Notes: generated by a model from the sequence alone, not told the origin. A DNA stretch of 64,000 bases from Fictibacillus sp. b24 (GCF_030348825.1 NZ_JAUCES010000005.1:248001-312000); one strand, 5' to 3'. Numbered from the stretch's first letter, positions 17,298-25,822 are shown. Numbers and translations are program-made.

Positions 17298-17364
17298 GCT
17301 TACATGAACAAATACCTACAAGAAAAAATAGATAAAACGAAAAAGGATGTTAGGGGGAAGTACT

Positions 17365-17868
17365 GTGTTTGAGGATCATTTAAAGGTAGTCACCTTGATT
17401 CAAGAAGCCGGGGAAGTGGTCGGCCGGAAAAAGCTTCAAAAGATGGTGTATATCGCAAAAAAGCTGAATTTTCCTTTTCAAGAAAAATATCAATTTCACT
17501 TTTATGGCCCATATTCCGAGGAGTTAACGTTAAAAATCGAAGAGCTCTGCAACATGGGATACATACATGAAGTAAAAGAAAAGGTGAGCGGTTATTCACA
17601 GTACCGTTATGCCGTGAATGAAGAAGGACAGAAGCTTCTTTCCACATATGGTGCGGAGATCGAACAGCTAGGCAATTGTGTCCGCTCGATGAATGAGCAA
17701 TCTTCGCGTTTTCTGGAGCTTGTTTCAAGCGTTATGTACTTTGAAAAGCTTGAGCAGGATGAGATTAAAGAAAAGGTCCAGACCGTTAAAGCAAAACAAA
17801 AGTATACAGAAGAAGAGATGGATGAAGCTTTTGCATATATCAACTCATTAAAAAGCCAAGTGCAATAA
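17365..17868 (+). CDS. ywgA: YwgA family protein
   Basis: A 167-residue protein of the YwgA family (B. subtilis YwgA 166 residues), in the ywfO-ywgA order seen there. The N-terminal half has a winged-helix-like look: GRKKLQKMVYIAKKLNF, then HFYGPYSEELTLKIEEL. The C-terminal half is charged helix. Function is unknown. The start is GTG at 17365, 6 nt after AGGGGGAA. The ATG at 17347 would place this RBS inside the protein. A strong terminator follows. Confidence 0.85.
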   Translation: MFEDHLKVVTLIQEAGEVVGRKKLQKMVYIAKKLNFPFQEKYQFHFYGPYSEELTLKIEELCNMGYIHEVKEKVSGYSQYRYAVNEEGQKLLSTYGAEIEQLGNCVRSMNEQSSRFLELVSSVMYFEKLEQDEIKEKVQTVKAKQKYTEEEMDEAFAYINSLKSQVQ

Positions 17869-17921
17869 AAAAAACCTGTTTGAGGGCGTCGGTTAGTGCA
17901 GCCTAAGAACAGGTTTTTTGT
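17868..17921. terminator. Bidirectional terminator after ywgA
   Basis: AAAACCTGTT/AACAGGTTTT with a 27-nt loop, between convergent genes. Confidence 0.88.
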
Positions 17922-18131
17922 TTACCATTTAAATTGAAGCGGATGACCGTGATTGTAAAGGCCATAAAAATAAATAAATCCAATAAACACACAAAAGGGA
18001 ACGATAATAGCAAGCAGTGTAGTTACAAAACCTTTTACAACACTCTTATCGTAAAGGCGAGTTGCGTAATAGCCAATTCCTAGCCCTAAAAACAACAACG
18101 ACAAAATTAAAGCAGCTAGCCAAATCTTCAT
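17922..18131 (-). CDS. Small two-span membrane protein
   Basis: A 69-residue protein with two hydrophobic segments: residues 3-24 (WLAALILSLLFLGLGIGYYA) and 36-60 (FVTTLLAIIVPFCVFIGFIY). A short basic loop (RLYDKSVVKG) separates them. The ATG at 18131 has only a modest RBS (GGGATGG). Family and function are not recognised. It is divergent from the lipoprotein gene at 18244 and shares the terminator with ywgA. Confidence 0.6.
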   Translation of the reverse strand: MKIWLAALILSLLFLGLGIGYYATRLYDKSVVKGFVTTLLAIIVPFCVFIGFIYFYGLYNHGHPLQFKW

Positions 18132-18243
18132 GCGACACCATCCCTTTTTATCAGCATATCCACCGAATTCTCCGAATAAACGACAGTTTATCTGAAACTT
18201 TTTTCTTTTTCTTGCGACTAACAAGAAAAAGGAGGGCATAGTG

Positions 18244-18684
18244 ATGAAAAACATGAAGCTGTTTTTAATGGCATGTCTGCTCGTTCTCCTTGCCGCTTGT
18301 GGCTCAAAACCAGTGCCAGAAGAGGACAAAAAGAACGGAGCACCTCAAATTGAAAATGATATTCCTGCTGAAAAAGCGGGTGTAGAAGCAGAACTCGCAA
18401 TTGAAGAGGGCAATGAGGAAGCGAATTTCTCGTTGGAAAATTCATCTGATAAAGAAGCTGCAACAGGAACCGCTTATGTATTAGAAAAGTGGACAGCTGG
18501 GAAATGGGAGAAAGTAAATAATAATCAAATGTTTACGGAGCAAATGATCATGGTGAAAGCGGGAGAAAACTATGATCAAGTTATTGATTTAAAGGATCAA
18601 GAGGCTGGGACATACCGAGTGTCAAAAGATTTCTTTTTAGATGAAAAGAAAGAAAAGGTAGCAGTTGTGTTCGATAAAAAATAA
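18244..18684 (+). CDS. Lipoprotein with Ig-like domain
   Basis: A 146-residue lipoprotein. The signal peptide ends in lipobox LLAAC with Cys19 as the lipidation site. An acidic linker (about 25-60) leads to a beta-rich domain, ATGTAYVLEKWTAGKWEKV through EAGTYRVSKDFFLDEK. That pattern matches the Ig-like domain found in many Bacillaceae surface lipoproteins. The ligand or partner is unknown. AGGAGGGC lies about 8 nt before ATG 18244; a GTG directly before it is less likely. It has its own terminator. Confidence 0.8.
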   Translation: MKNMKLFLMACLLVLLAACGSKPVPEEDKKNGAPQIENDIPAEKAGVEAELAIEEGNEEANFSLENSSDKEAATGTAYVLEKWTAGKWEKVNNNQMFTEQMIMVKAGENYDQVIDLKDQEAGTYRVSKDFFLDEKKEKVAVVFDKK

Positions 18685-18685
18685 G

Positions 18686-18734
18686 AAAAGACCGGTTTCA
18701 GCCCTAATTTGTAAGGGTTGACCGGTCTTTTGTG
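18686..18734 (+). terminator. Intrinsic terminator of the lipoprotein gene
   Basis: AAAGACCGGT/ACCGGTCTTT with a nested AGCCCT/AGGGTT stem and TTTT tail. Confidence 0.9.
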
Positions 18735-18799
18735 TTGTTTTAAAAGATTTTAACTACAGTTGTTGCTTTTAGCTCACTCTAATTATTCCCTTCACTGAC

Positions 18800-18930
18800 A
18801 GTTGATAGGAGTGCAAGGTGTGAGACTCCTGCGGGACAGGTGGGCAGGTGAGACACTTAAGAGTGAAACGTCCGAATGTGGCTCACCGCCTGCCCCGCGG
18901 AAAGCGAAGCACCTGGAACGGAAATCAACT
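18800..18930 (+). repeat. 130-bp palindromic element, copy 2
   Basis: Forward copy, AGTTGATAGGAGTGCAAGG to GGAAATCAACT. The apical part is the CTTAAGAGTGAAACG variant, shared with copies 5 and 7 and inverted in 8. It lies between convergent lipoprotein and pbuO genes. Confidence 0.92.
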
Positions 18931-18964
18931 TCTTACAAAGTCAACAATGTTTATACAATAGCTT

Positions 18965-20281
18965 TTAGTGAGGTAAAAACGCTAACTGATAGAAGAACAA
19001 TACCGCAAATAGATAGACTAAAAACGGAACCTCACGATATTTTCCTTTTACTACTTTTAAGATTGGATATGAAATAAATCCTAGTGCAATACCTGTTGCG
19101 ATTGAAGATGTGAGTGGCATTGTTAAAATAATTAAGAACGCCGGGAACGCTTCATCAAGCTCGTTCCAGTTGATCTTGCTTAAAGATCCGAGCATCAAGC
19201 TGCCAACGATAATGAGTGTTGGTGCCGTGATGGCCGCTAGACCTGAAATGGCACTTACGAGCGGTGCAAAAAATGCAGCTGCGATAAATAGGATCGCAAC
19301 GACAACAGACGTTAAACCAGAACGACCGCCTGCCGCAACACCTGAAGAAGATTCAATGTAAGCACTCGTTGGGCTCGTACCAAATGCCGCACCAACCGTA
19401 GTCGCAACTGAGTCAGCTAGCAGTGCTTGGCGTGCACGAGGCATCTTCTTGCCCTTCATGAGACCAGCTTGTTCAGCTACACCAACCATCGTTCCTGTTG
19501 TATCAAAGATGGTTACGAGCAAGAATGAAAACACGACAGCATATAATCCATATTGAAACACATCAGAAAACGCGGTGATCGGATCACCAAAGATAAATAG
19601 TTCAGATGGCAGGTTGGGAACAGACATAATTTTGTCTTCGAATTTCAGTTGTTCTGTGTAATAGGCAATAGCACCTGTTGCAATCATTCCGAAGAACAAT
19701 GCGCCGTTCACGTTTAGTGCCATTAATATAAGTGTGATCGCAAGTCCAGCAAGTGCTAAGAGTACAGTTGGCGAGTGCAGATCACCGAGCCCTACTAAAT
19801 TTTCCGGATGGGCGACGATAATTCCAGTAAGTCGCATTCCGATAAAAGCGATAAATAGTCCGATACCAGCTGTAATTCCGTGCTTTAAGTTTGCTGGAAT
19901 CGATTCGATTAATTTTTCTCGAAACGGTGTTAACGATAAAATTACAAAAAGAATACCTGCAACGAAAACAGCACCGAACGCGATACGGTAATCAATGTTA
20001 GGGTTATTCCCAACGACCGAAAAAGCGAAATACGCATTTAGCCCCATACCCGGAGCAATGGCGATCGGATAGTTGGCGAGAAGTGCCATCCATAATGTCC
20101 CGACAACCGTGGCAATGATTGTTGCCATAAACACTGTGTCAAAAGGAACGCCTGCCGAATGTAAAATAATCGGGTTAACCACTACGATGTATACCATCGT
20201 TAAGAAGGTAGTAATTCCCGCTAAAATTTCTGTTTTAATGGTGGTACCAAGTTCTTTTAATTTAAAAAAGGATGAAAGCAT
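18965..20281 (-). CDS. pbuO: Purine permease, PbuO type (NCS2/AzgA-like)
   Basis: A 438-residue membrane transporter with about 12-13 spans. Family motifs are NPIILHSAGVPFDTVF, ANYPIAIAPGMGLNAYFAF (residues about 70-88), FDTTGTMVGVAEQAGLM and the GTSPTSAYIESSSGVAAGGRSG block. These match the hypoxanthine/guanine permeases PbuG/PbuO, and residue patterns are closer to PbuO. RBS TGGAGG precedes the ATG. Upstream lies a promoter overlapped by two PurR-box-like half sites and no purine riboswitch, as for B. subtilis pbuO. It imports purine bases for salvage. Confidence 0.9.
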   Translation of the reverse strand: MLSSFFKLKELGTTIKTEILAGITTFLTMVYIVVVNPIILHSAGVPFDTVFMATIIATVVGTLWMALLANYPIAIAPGMGLNAYFAFSVVGNNPNIDYRIAFGAVFVAGILFVILSLTPFREKLIESIPANLKHGITAGIGLFIAFIGMRLTGIIVAHPENLVGLGDLHSPTVLLALAGLAITLILMALNVNGALFFGMIATGAIAYYTEQLKFEDKIMSVPNLPSELFIFGDPITAFSDVFQYGLYAVVFSFLLVTIFDTTGTMVGVAEQAGLMKGKKMPRARQALLADSVATTVGAAFGTSPTSAYIESSSGVAAGGRSGLTSVVVAILFIAAAFFAPLVSAISGLAAITAPTLIIVGSLMLGSLSKINWNELDEAFPAFLIILTMPLTSSIATGIALGFISYPILKVVKGKYREVPFLVYLFAVLFFYQLAFLPH

Positions 20282-20295
20282 GTGTTTGAACCTCC

Positions 20296-20354
20296 AAATA
20301 CGAACGATTTATAAGTACATGATATATAATATTCGTTTTTAGCGCATTATTCAA
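20296..20354 (-). promoter_or_regulatory. pbuO promoter with candidate PurR boxes
   Basis: Minus strand: TTGAAT (20354-20349), 17 nt, TATTAT (20331-20326). AAAAACGAATATT (20340-20328) overlaps the -10 and ATCGTTCGTATTT (20308-20296) lies downstream in inverted orientation. Each matches 11 of 13 positions of the PurR box as I recall it. The inter-box gap is 19 nt. Confidence 0.5.
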
Positions 20355-20441
20355 CATTTATCTTTAAAGTTTCCATCTGAGAGTTTTTTATGTTTTGTGA
20401 TACAATACGTGGTAACAATGAATGGTAGAGGAGCTGGAAGC

Positions 20442-20972
20442 ATGAAAGATTTTTTCAATTCCAATGACGGCGATAAAAAGAAAAAAGGGATGGGCTTTAC
20501 CATCATTAGCGGTGATTCAACCGATGGACATGGCGGATATGGTGTAGGAAGTTTAACACTCGATCACGTAACGCCTGTTATCGTTGATGTTGAAGATTCG
20601 ATCGCTTATATCGATATGGGTGCAATGCATGCTAGAAGTGACGTGGAAAAGCGCATTAAATTCACTCCGAATCGTGAAGATACACCAAATCCGAGACTGT
20701 ATTGGCTCGTTTGGGTAACGATCAACCGTGGTGCTGAAGGTCCATATTATTTCGGTCTAACGGCATGCGAAATGCAAGTTGACGTTGAAGCGCGACGTGG
20801 CTACAAAAGTCTTCCGGAACACGTGAACCGAATGGATAAATCCATGAAGGGCAAAGTGATTGTCGAGGATATGGACGTAAGTGCTCGCCGAGTGCTCGGA
20901 AACTTCCTTAAAGAGCATGATGAAGGGATGTTTAGCCGTTCTAGTGACGAAATCAAGTCATTAGTGGAATAA
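20442..20972 (+). CDS. ywhD: YwhD family protein
   Basis: A 176-residue cytoplasmic protein matching B. subtilis YwhD (172 residues). It starts MKDFFNSNDGDKKKKGMGF and carries the conserved DGHGGYGVGSLTLDHVTPV and AYIDMGAMHARSDVEKRI blocks. The family is well conserved in Bacillaceae but has no known function. The ATG at 20442 follows GAGGAG by about 9 nt; an upstream in-frame ATA/ATG extension is not conserved. It is divergent from pbuO, and pbpG follows in the same order as in B. subtilis. Confidence 0.85.
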   Translation: MKDFFNSNDGDKKKKGMGFTIISGDSTDGHGGYGVGSLTLDHVTPVIVDVEDSIAYIDMGAMHARSDVEKRIKFTPNREDTPNPRLYWLVWVTINRGAEGPYYFGLTACEMQVDVEARRGYKSLPEHVNRMDKSMKGKVIVEDMDVSARRVLGNFLKEHDEGMFSRSSDEIKSLVE

Positions 20973-21016
20973 ATATGGCAAAGTTATGAACCTTTTTTGA
21001 ACATTTTTCAAATAAC

Positions 21017-21045
21017 TTGTGACAAGAAAGCACTTCCATTAGAAT
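21017..21045 (+). promoter_or_regulatory. Candidate SigA promoter of a small RNA
   Basis: TTGTGA, 17 nt, TAGAAT, positioned 45 nt after the ywhD stop and about 60 nt before a terminator. Confidence 0.5.
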
Positions 21046-21051
21046 GTAGTT

Positions 21052-21127
21052 AGCATTGTACACACAATGTTTCTAGGACAATAAAGTGCCTGGGGCTCCT
21101 GTAGTAGAGCTCCGGGCATTTTATTTT
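21052..21127 (+). ncRNA. Candidate ~75-nt small RNA
   Basis: From the predicted start at about 21052 the transcript contains a small hairpin CATTGT-ACAC-ACAATG (21055-21070) and ends in a strong terminator hairpin with T-rich tail. It holds no credible coding frame (the only ATG gives five codons). The next gene is on the opposite strand, so this is not a leader. It could alternatively be just the processed 3' end of ywhD mRNA. Confidence 0.45.
21083..21126 (+). terminator. Intrinsic terminator (ywhD / candidate sRNA)
   Basis: AAAGTGCC-GGGGCTC pairs with GAGC-CC-GGGCATTTT, with a T-rich tail. Confidence 0.85.
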
Positions 21128-21155
21128 GTGCAGGATTTGGTAAAAGATAGGACTA

Positions 21156-21301
21156 GTCGAATGGTCTCGACCCGCCGTAGTTTATGTAATTAGGACTCGC
21201 GGGATTATATCCGAAATTCGCGGGAATATCATCAGAACTTGCGGGAATATCATCAAAACTCGCGGGATTATCATCGAAACTTCAGGAAATATTGTTTTAT
21301 G
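21156..21301 (+). repeat. 21-bp periodic array 4 with lead-in
   Basis: Lead-in GTCG at 21156 is followed 16 nt later by the first unit (CCGC at 21172). TCGCGGGA-type words then start at 21197, 21218, 21239, 21260 and 21281, all exactly 21 bp apart; the words are followed by TTAT/ATAT. It is located between the sRNA terminator and the convergent pbpG terminator. Confidence 0.93.
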
Positions 21302-21302
21302 A

Positions 21303-21342
21303 TTAAAAAATCCCTGTCCGGCTCACCAATAGACAGGGATTA
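21303..21342 (-). terminator. Intrinsic terminator of pbpG
   Basis: Minus-strand AATCCCTGTC/GACAGGGATT, 14-nt loop, followed by TTTTTT. Confidence 0.92.
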
Positions 21343-21347
21343 CAGGT

Positions 21348-23411
21348 TCACCAAGAAAAAATCCGCTTAAAAAAGCCCTTTTTCTCCCTCTTTTGCTCCA
21401 GTTTCTCTTTTATTTCATTCGATACGCCGTGTTCATCACAATACTCAACAGGTTCTGTTCCTTTTTCATAATACGAGATGCGGGTGACTGGGCAGCTTTC
21501 GGTAGCAAGCTTGCCGTTTTGCGGATTGATTGTTACGGCAGTTACTCCTTCTGGCTGTTCAAACGATAAGATCTGCTTATTTTTCAAAGCACCTTCCATG
21601 AAATACGCCCAGATTCGCTTCGAGTAGCCCGTATCGTTCACATCGTGCAGCTCTTCGTTGTTATCGTAGCCGACCCACACACCAGTAACGAGTTGTGGAG
21701 CATACCCGACCATCCAGCTGTCGTTCGGAGTGGAGCCCGACTTTCCTGCCATCGGACGCGTCAGATAATGGTTGATGCTTGATCCTGTTACGCTCGTATA
21801 GTCGTTCAGCTTTTCATCAAATGTTCCTGCCAAGAGATCAGTCATGACAAAGGCTTTGTTCTCGTCGATGACCTGCTCGCTTTCGTACTTGTGCTCATAA
21901 AGCACTTCGCCTTTAGAGTCGGTAATCTTGGTAATAAAAACAGGTTCTACCTTTTTGCCCCCATTTGCAAAAACTCCGTATGCGTTCGTCAGTTCTAAAA
22001 CGCCGACTGCCTTTGATCCAAGAGCAAGTGAAGGAATGCCGGCAAGTTCACTCTTTATGCCAAACTTCTTTGCTGTTTTCACGAGTTTATTTGGTCCTAA
22101 ATAAAGGTTCGTTTTTACAGCATAAATGTTATCAGAAAGAGCGAGCGCTTGTGCCATCGTTATAAAATCATTCGCGTAGCGGTTTTTAAAGTTCTTCGGC
22201 TTATAGCTGCTTATACCGTCTCCCATCGCGAATGTGGTCGGTTCTGATTTAATCGGAGTCGATGCTGTATATCCGTGCTCGAGTGCGGTGTAATACAAAA
22301 ACGGTTTGAAAGTCGAGCCTGGTGCTCGTTTCGCTTGGAGCGCACGGTTGAAGGAGCTTTCCTCAAAGTCACGGCCGCCAACGAGCGCTTTTACATCACC
22401 GCTGCGAGGATCCATTGCGACTAATGCGGTCTGGATAGAGCTGTTATCGATGATCCGGTTTTCAATGGTATGTTCAGCGACTTCCTGCATGTGTGGATCG
22501 AGTGTAGTGTAGATGCGAAGCCCGCCGAACTGTATGGAGTTTGTGTTTACGTTCAGTTCTTTTTTTAGTGCACGCATAACAGCATCCTGAAAGTAAGGAG
22601 CAACCGTTGCGATCTCTTCCTCTTCTTCACGAACATAAGATAACTTATCTGATGCTGCTTTTTGGACGTCCGCTTTTTTAATCGTACCGTCTTCAGCCAT
22701 TGAGGTTAATATAATTCCTTGCCTTCTTTTAGCGTTTTCTTCGTGTAGAATCGGTGAATAGTAGCTTGGGCCCTTTGGAATCCCTGCGAGCATGCTTGCT
22801 TCACTTAGTGAAAGTTCCTCTGCGTTTTTTCCAAAATAATAGCGTGAAGCAGACTGGATGCCATATGAACCGTGACCATAATAGATCGTGTTCAAATAAC
22901 CTTCTAAAATCTCATCCTTTGAATAACTCATTTCAAGGCGCAGTGTGTAAAACGCTTCTTGAAACTTTCTTCGCCACGTTTTTTCATGTGTAAGAAAAAG
23001 GTTTCGGGCATACTGCTGGGTAATCGTACTTGCTCCTTGCACTTTCGCACCAGCTTTAATGTCAGCGAGTAGTGCTCCTGCAATCCTTTTCAAATCAAAT
23101 CCGTTATGTTTATAAAAACTTTTATCTTCAATTGAGATTGTGGCAGAGATCAAATTCTTATCTATTTTTTTTAGCGGAACCCAATATCGGTTCTGCCCTC
23201 CGTTATTGATCTCGCCCATCTTCGACCCGTCAGCGGCGTACATGATGGTTGTTTGCGGAACAAGCAATGCAGGCGGGCCCATGAGTTTAGCAAGAAGCAG
23301 CAGTCCAATGAATGAAAGCGCAAAGCTTCCAGAGGCAATGATTCCCCATTTTTTAATCCAGCGTATTTTTTGCTGTTTCGTAGCTTCTTTATAAATCTGC
23401 CAAAACTTCAT
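21348..23411 (-). CDS. pbpG: Class A penicillin-binding protein (PBP2d type)
   Basis: A 687-residue bifunctional peptidoglycan polymerase. A short cytoplasmic tail and one membrane anchor (residues 22-42) come first. The glycosyltransferase domain has catalytic Glu95 in SIEDKSFYKHNGFD and the GASTITQQYARN block. The transpeptidase domain has SxxK Ser366-Lys369 (PGSTFKP), the SDN motif at Ser426 and KSGS at 557-560 in place of the common KTG. Length and synteny match B. subtilis PbpG (PBP2d, 691), which is made in sporulation and helps form spore peptidoglycan. GGAGGGC lies before the ATG. Confidence 0.93.
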   Translation of the reverse strand: MKFWQIYKEATKQQKIRWIKKWGIIASGSFALSFIGLLLLAKLMGPPALLVPQTTIMYAADGSKMGEINNGGQNRYWVPLKKIDKNLISATISIEDKSFYKHNGFDLKRIAGALLADIKAGAKVQGASTITQQYARNLFLTHEKTWRRKFQEAFYTLRLEMSYSKDEILEGYLNTIYYGHGSYGIQSASRYYFGKNAEELSLSEASMLAGIPKGPSYYSPILHEENAKRRQGIILTSMAEDGTIKKADVQKAASDKLSYVREEEEEIATVAPYFQDAVMRALKKELNVNTNSIQFGGLRIYTTLDPHMQEVAEHTIENRIIDNSSIQTALVAMDPRSGDVKALVGGRDFEESSFNRALQAKRAPGSTFKPFLYYTALEHGYTASTPIKSEPTTFAMGDGISSYKPKNFKNRYANDFITMAQALALSDNIYAVKTNLYLGPNKLVKTAKKFGIKSELAGIPSLALGSKAVGVLELTNAYGVFANGGKKVEPVFITKITDSKGEVLYEHKYESEQVIDENKAFVMTDLLAGTFDEKLNDYTSVTGSSINHYLTRPMAGKSGSTPNDSWMVGYAPQLVTGVWVGYDNNEELHDVNDTGYSKRIWAYFMEGALKNKQILSFEQPEGVTAVTINPQNGKLATESCPVTRISYYEKGTEPVEYCDEHGVSNEIKEKLEQKREKKGFFKRIFSW

Positions 23412-23530
23412 AATCCGCCCTCCTTAAAAACTCTCATTTTCTTATCTAGTATGGTGAAAAAAGACACTCCTTAAACGTAGGAAAGAGAATGAAATGCTAT
23501 AATGCTAGTGAGACAGAGGAGGTTCGGAAT

Positions 23531-24817
23531 ATGCTTATACAAAACATTCAATATATGACGGTAAGTGATGATGGAAGATGGGTTGTAAACAATGGCGACA
23601 TCCTTATAAAAGACAATAAAATTGATTCAATAGGAAACGTTGAATGGGATGAAACAGTTGAGAAGCTGGACGGAAAAGGAATGCTTGCTCTGCCTGGACT
23701 TGTAAACGGGCACCAGCACACTCCGATGTCCTTATTGCGCTGCTATAGTGATGATGTAACCTTAATGACATGGCTGAATAAAAAGATGCTGCCGCTTGAG
23801 ATGAAGATGAACGATGAAGATCGCTATTGGGGAGCTTTACTTTCGATGGCGGAAATGATCAAAGGCGGAACAACGTCTTACGCGGATATGTACATAGGTA
23901 TTGATATGATCGGGGAGGCGGCTGTGGAATCTGGAATTCGTTCTGTTATAGCGCGTGGACTTATCGCGATGGATTCGGATTATGAGGGCCGATTAAAAGA
24001 AGCGGGAGATGTTGTTGACCGCTGGCACGGAAAAGGAAACGGCCGGATTACAACGATGATCGCACCTCATTCACCTTATATGTGTCCGCCAGATTTTCTG
24101 AAAGCAGCTGTTGGTCTATCGAAGGAAAAAGATGTTCCTTTGCATATTCATCTGGCTGAGACGAAAGATGAAGAACGTATGATTTCAGACAAGTATAGTA
24201 TGAGACCTGTTGAATATTTAGCAGAGGCAGGTGTGTTCGAGCGACCGGTTCTGCTTGCACACGGTGTTCATTTTAACGATGAAGATTATAAAACGCTGAG
24301 AACTATTCGTGGCGGCATCATTCATAACCCGGTGAGTAATGCAAAGCTTGGATGCGGAATTAGTGATGTGAAGCGTTTAATGGATTCAGGAGTTAAAGTT
24401 GGCTTAGGTACGGACGGTCCGGCAAGCGCGAGTTCACTCGATCTGTTTTTGGAGATGAAAGCGGCAAGCTGGTTCCAAAAATTGAAGTACGAGGATGCGG
24501 CTGTGCTGAGTGCGCATGATGTGTTAACGATGGCGACACAGAACGGTGCTGACATCCTCGGAATCGGAAATGAAGTCGGATCGTTAACAGTCGGAAAGAA
24601 GGCCGATATCCTATTGATGGACATGAATAAGCTTCATCTGACTCCGAGTCATGAACCGGCAAACTTGCTCGTCTATTCAGCAACAGGTCAAGACGTAGAT
24701 ACGGTGATCATCGATGGGAAGATTGTGATGCGCGGCCGTGAGTTGAAGACGATTGACGAAGAAAAAGTGATGGCAAACGCTAAAGAACGAACGAAAGAGC
24801 TCTTAGGACGATTGTAA
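23531..24817 (+). CDS. MtaD/SsnA-type amidohydrolase (MTA/SAH deaminase-like)
   Basis: A 428-residue metal-dependent amidohydrolase. Zn ligands are the HxH of GLVNGHQHTP (near residue 60), HIHLAET (His near 204), the LLAHGVHF His and the GTDGPASAS Asp. This set matches 5'-methylthioadenosine/S-adenosylhomocysteine deaminases. The related N-ethylammeline and guanine deaminases share the fold, so substrate is likely but not proven. GAGGAGGTT lies 7-8 nt before ATG 23531, which is preferred over an in-frame ATG 14 codons earlier. It is divergent from pbpG and ends with a terminator. Confidence 0.85.
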   Translation: MLIQNIQYMTVSDDGRWVVNNGDILIKDNKIDSIGNVEWDETVEKLDGKGMLALPGLVNGHQHTPMSLLRCYSDDVTLMTWLNKKMLPLEMKMNDEDRYWGALLSMAEMIKGGTTSYADMYIGIDMIGEAAVESGIRSVIARGLIAMDSDYEGRLKEAGDVVDRWHGKGNGRITTMIAPHSPYMCPPDFLKAAVGLSKEKDVPLHIHLAETKDEERMISDKYSMRPVEYLAEAGVFERPVLLAHGVHFNDEDYKTLRTIRGGIIHNPVSNAKLGCGISDVKRLMDSGVKVGLGTDGPASASSLDLFLEMKAASWFQKLKYEDAAVLSAHDVLTMATQNGADILGIGNEVGSLTVGKKADILLMDMNKLHLTPSHEPANLLVYSATGQDVDTVIIDGKIVMRGRELKTIDEEKVMANAKERTKELLGRL

Positions 24818-24819
24818 GT

Positions 24820-24854
24820 AGAAAGGCGCCTCAAATTTGAGGTGCTTTTTTTTC
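24820..24854 (+). terminator. Intrinsic terminator
   Basis: AAAGGCGCCTCAA/TTGAGGTGCTTT stem followed by an eight-T run. Confidence 0.92.
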
Positions 24855-24864
24855 GTAAAAATGA

Positions 24865-24894
24865 TTGACACCAAAAATAAAATCATGATATTAT
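24865..24894 (+). promoter_or_regulatory. SigA-type promoter of the CarD-like gene
   Basis: Consensus TTGACA, 18 nt, TATTAT; the predicted start is about 60 nt before the TTG start codon. Confidence 0.7.
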
Positions 24895-24961
24895 AAAATA
24901 TTTGATTAAATTAGAGGGGTATGGTACTCTTAGAAGGTTAGCAAATCTGGAGGTGGAGTAT

Positions 24962-25423
24962 TTGTTTCAAATTGGCGATAACATTGTGTACCCAATGCAT
25001 GGAGTAGGCGTAATTGAAGCCATAGAAGAAAAAGAATTCCCCGACGAAAAACAACAGTATTATGTTATAAAAATGTCAGTCAGCAACATGCAAGTTATGA
25101 TTCCAGCGTGTAAGATTATGAATTCTAAGATACGCCCTGTTACGGAACTATTAGCATTAAAGCAGATTATGCACGATTTTCACAATGGAGAATCTGAAAC
25201 TTTACTAACGTGGAAAGAAAGATACAAAGTAAATTCAGACAAGCTAAAAACGGGTGAAATACGTGATGGTGCCGAAGTTGTACGTGATTTGATGCGTATG
25301 AAGAAAGAAAAAACACTGAATGCAAGCGAAAAAAAGATGTTGGAAAGTGCATATGGATTTTTACTCAGTGAACTTGAAGTAATCAAAGGAATCACTGAAA
25401 CCCAGATTAAAAGTTTCTGTTAA
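24962..25423 (+). CDS. ydeB: CarD-family transcription regulator YdeB
   Basis: A 153-residue CarD/CdnL-like protein. The N-terminal RNA-polymerase-interacting (TRCF-type) domain has GDNIVYPMHGVGVIEAIEEK (residues 5-24) and the YYVIKMSVSNMQVMIP strand. The C-terminal helical domain includes VVRDLMRMKKEK and ends IKSFC, as in B. subtilis YdeB. CarD proteins bind RNA polymerase and stabilise open complexes at rRNA and other promoters. The start is TTG, 4-5 nt after GGAGGTGGA, because conserved sequence begins exactly there. It has its own consensus promoter. Confidence 0.9.
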   Translation: MFQIGDNIVYPMHGVGVIEAIEEKEFPDEKQQYYVIKMSVSNMQVMIPACKIMNSKIRPVTELLALKQIMHDFHNGESETLLTWKERYKVNSDKLKTGEIRDGAEVVRDLMRMKKEKTLNASEKKMLESAYGFLLSELEVIKGITETQIKSFC

Positions 25424-25760
25424 GGTTTAATGGCAAGATATGAGGGCTTGAAAAGGATCTCATTCATAGTCGTTTCAGAGACAACACACTTCTTAAACTT
25501 ACTTAGTTTAACCTCTTTAATTTCTACAACCATCTAATCCTTAATTTTGATTTTACTTTCCTCTATAACCTTATGAAGTTTTTCAAATAAAGTTTTTCAA
25601 ATAAATTCTTTTCAATAATCACTTGATCGTAGTAATACTGATTCACACTGGCACGGACAAGGAGCCGTAAGGATGGAAGAGAGGTAGGGCTTCCATTGTT
25701 TTAGGTATACCTCAGTGACTATTTTGTAGAAGATTTACTTATCCACCTCCACTAGTACTG
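25424..25760 (-). pseudogene. Possible decayed small ORF with 14-bp tandem duplication
   Basis: AT-rich stretch with no intact gene. On the minus strand, fragments read YYYDQVIIEKN, then FEKLHKVIEESKIKIKD-stop, then MVVEIKEVKLSKFKKC to a stop at 25424. A perfect tandem duplication AGTTTTTCAAATAA (25577-25590 and 25591-25604) shifts the frame; removing one copy joins the first two fragments. Family not recognised. It could be chance open frames. Confidence 0.3.
25577..25604 (+). repeat. 14-bp perfect tandem duplication
   Basis: AGTTTTTCAAATAA twice in direct succession, followed by ATTC. Confidence 0.95.
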
Positions 25761-25782
25761 TTAATTGAATGTAAAATGGGAA

Positions 25783-25822
25783 AAGCAGCCGAGAGTGGTA
25801 GAAGCGGGTTGCTTTTTTTATA
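25783..25822 (+). terminator. Intrinsic terminator in gene-poor region
   Basis: AAAAGCAGCC/GGGTTGCTT stem with a 17-nt loop and seven T; it may end the ydeB transcript or that of the decayed region. Confidence 0.65.

Noticed and set aside
17187-17372. 61-codon frame starting in palindromic element copy 1
   Set aside because: Encoded by the repeat itself; similar frames arise in other copies.
20282-20441. Purine riboswitch before pbuO
   Set aside because: No aptamer-like conserved loops or expression platform; the leader is under 60 nt.
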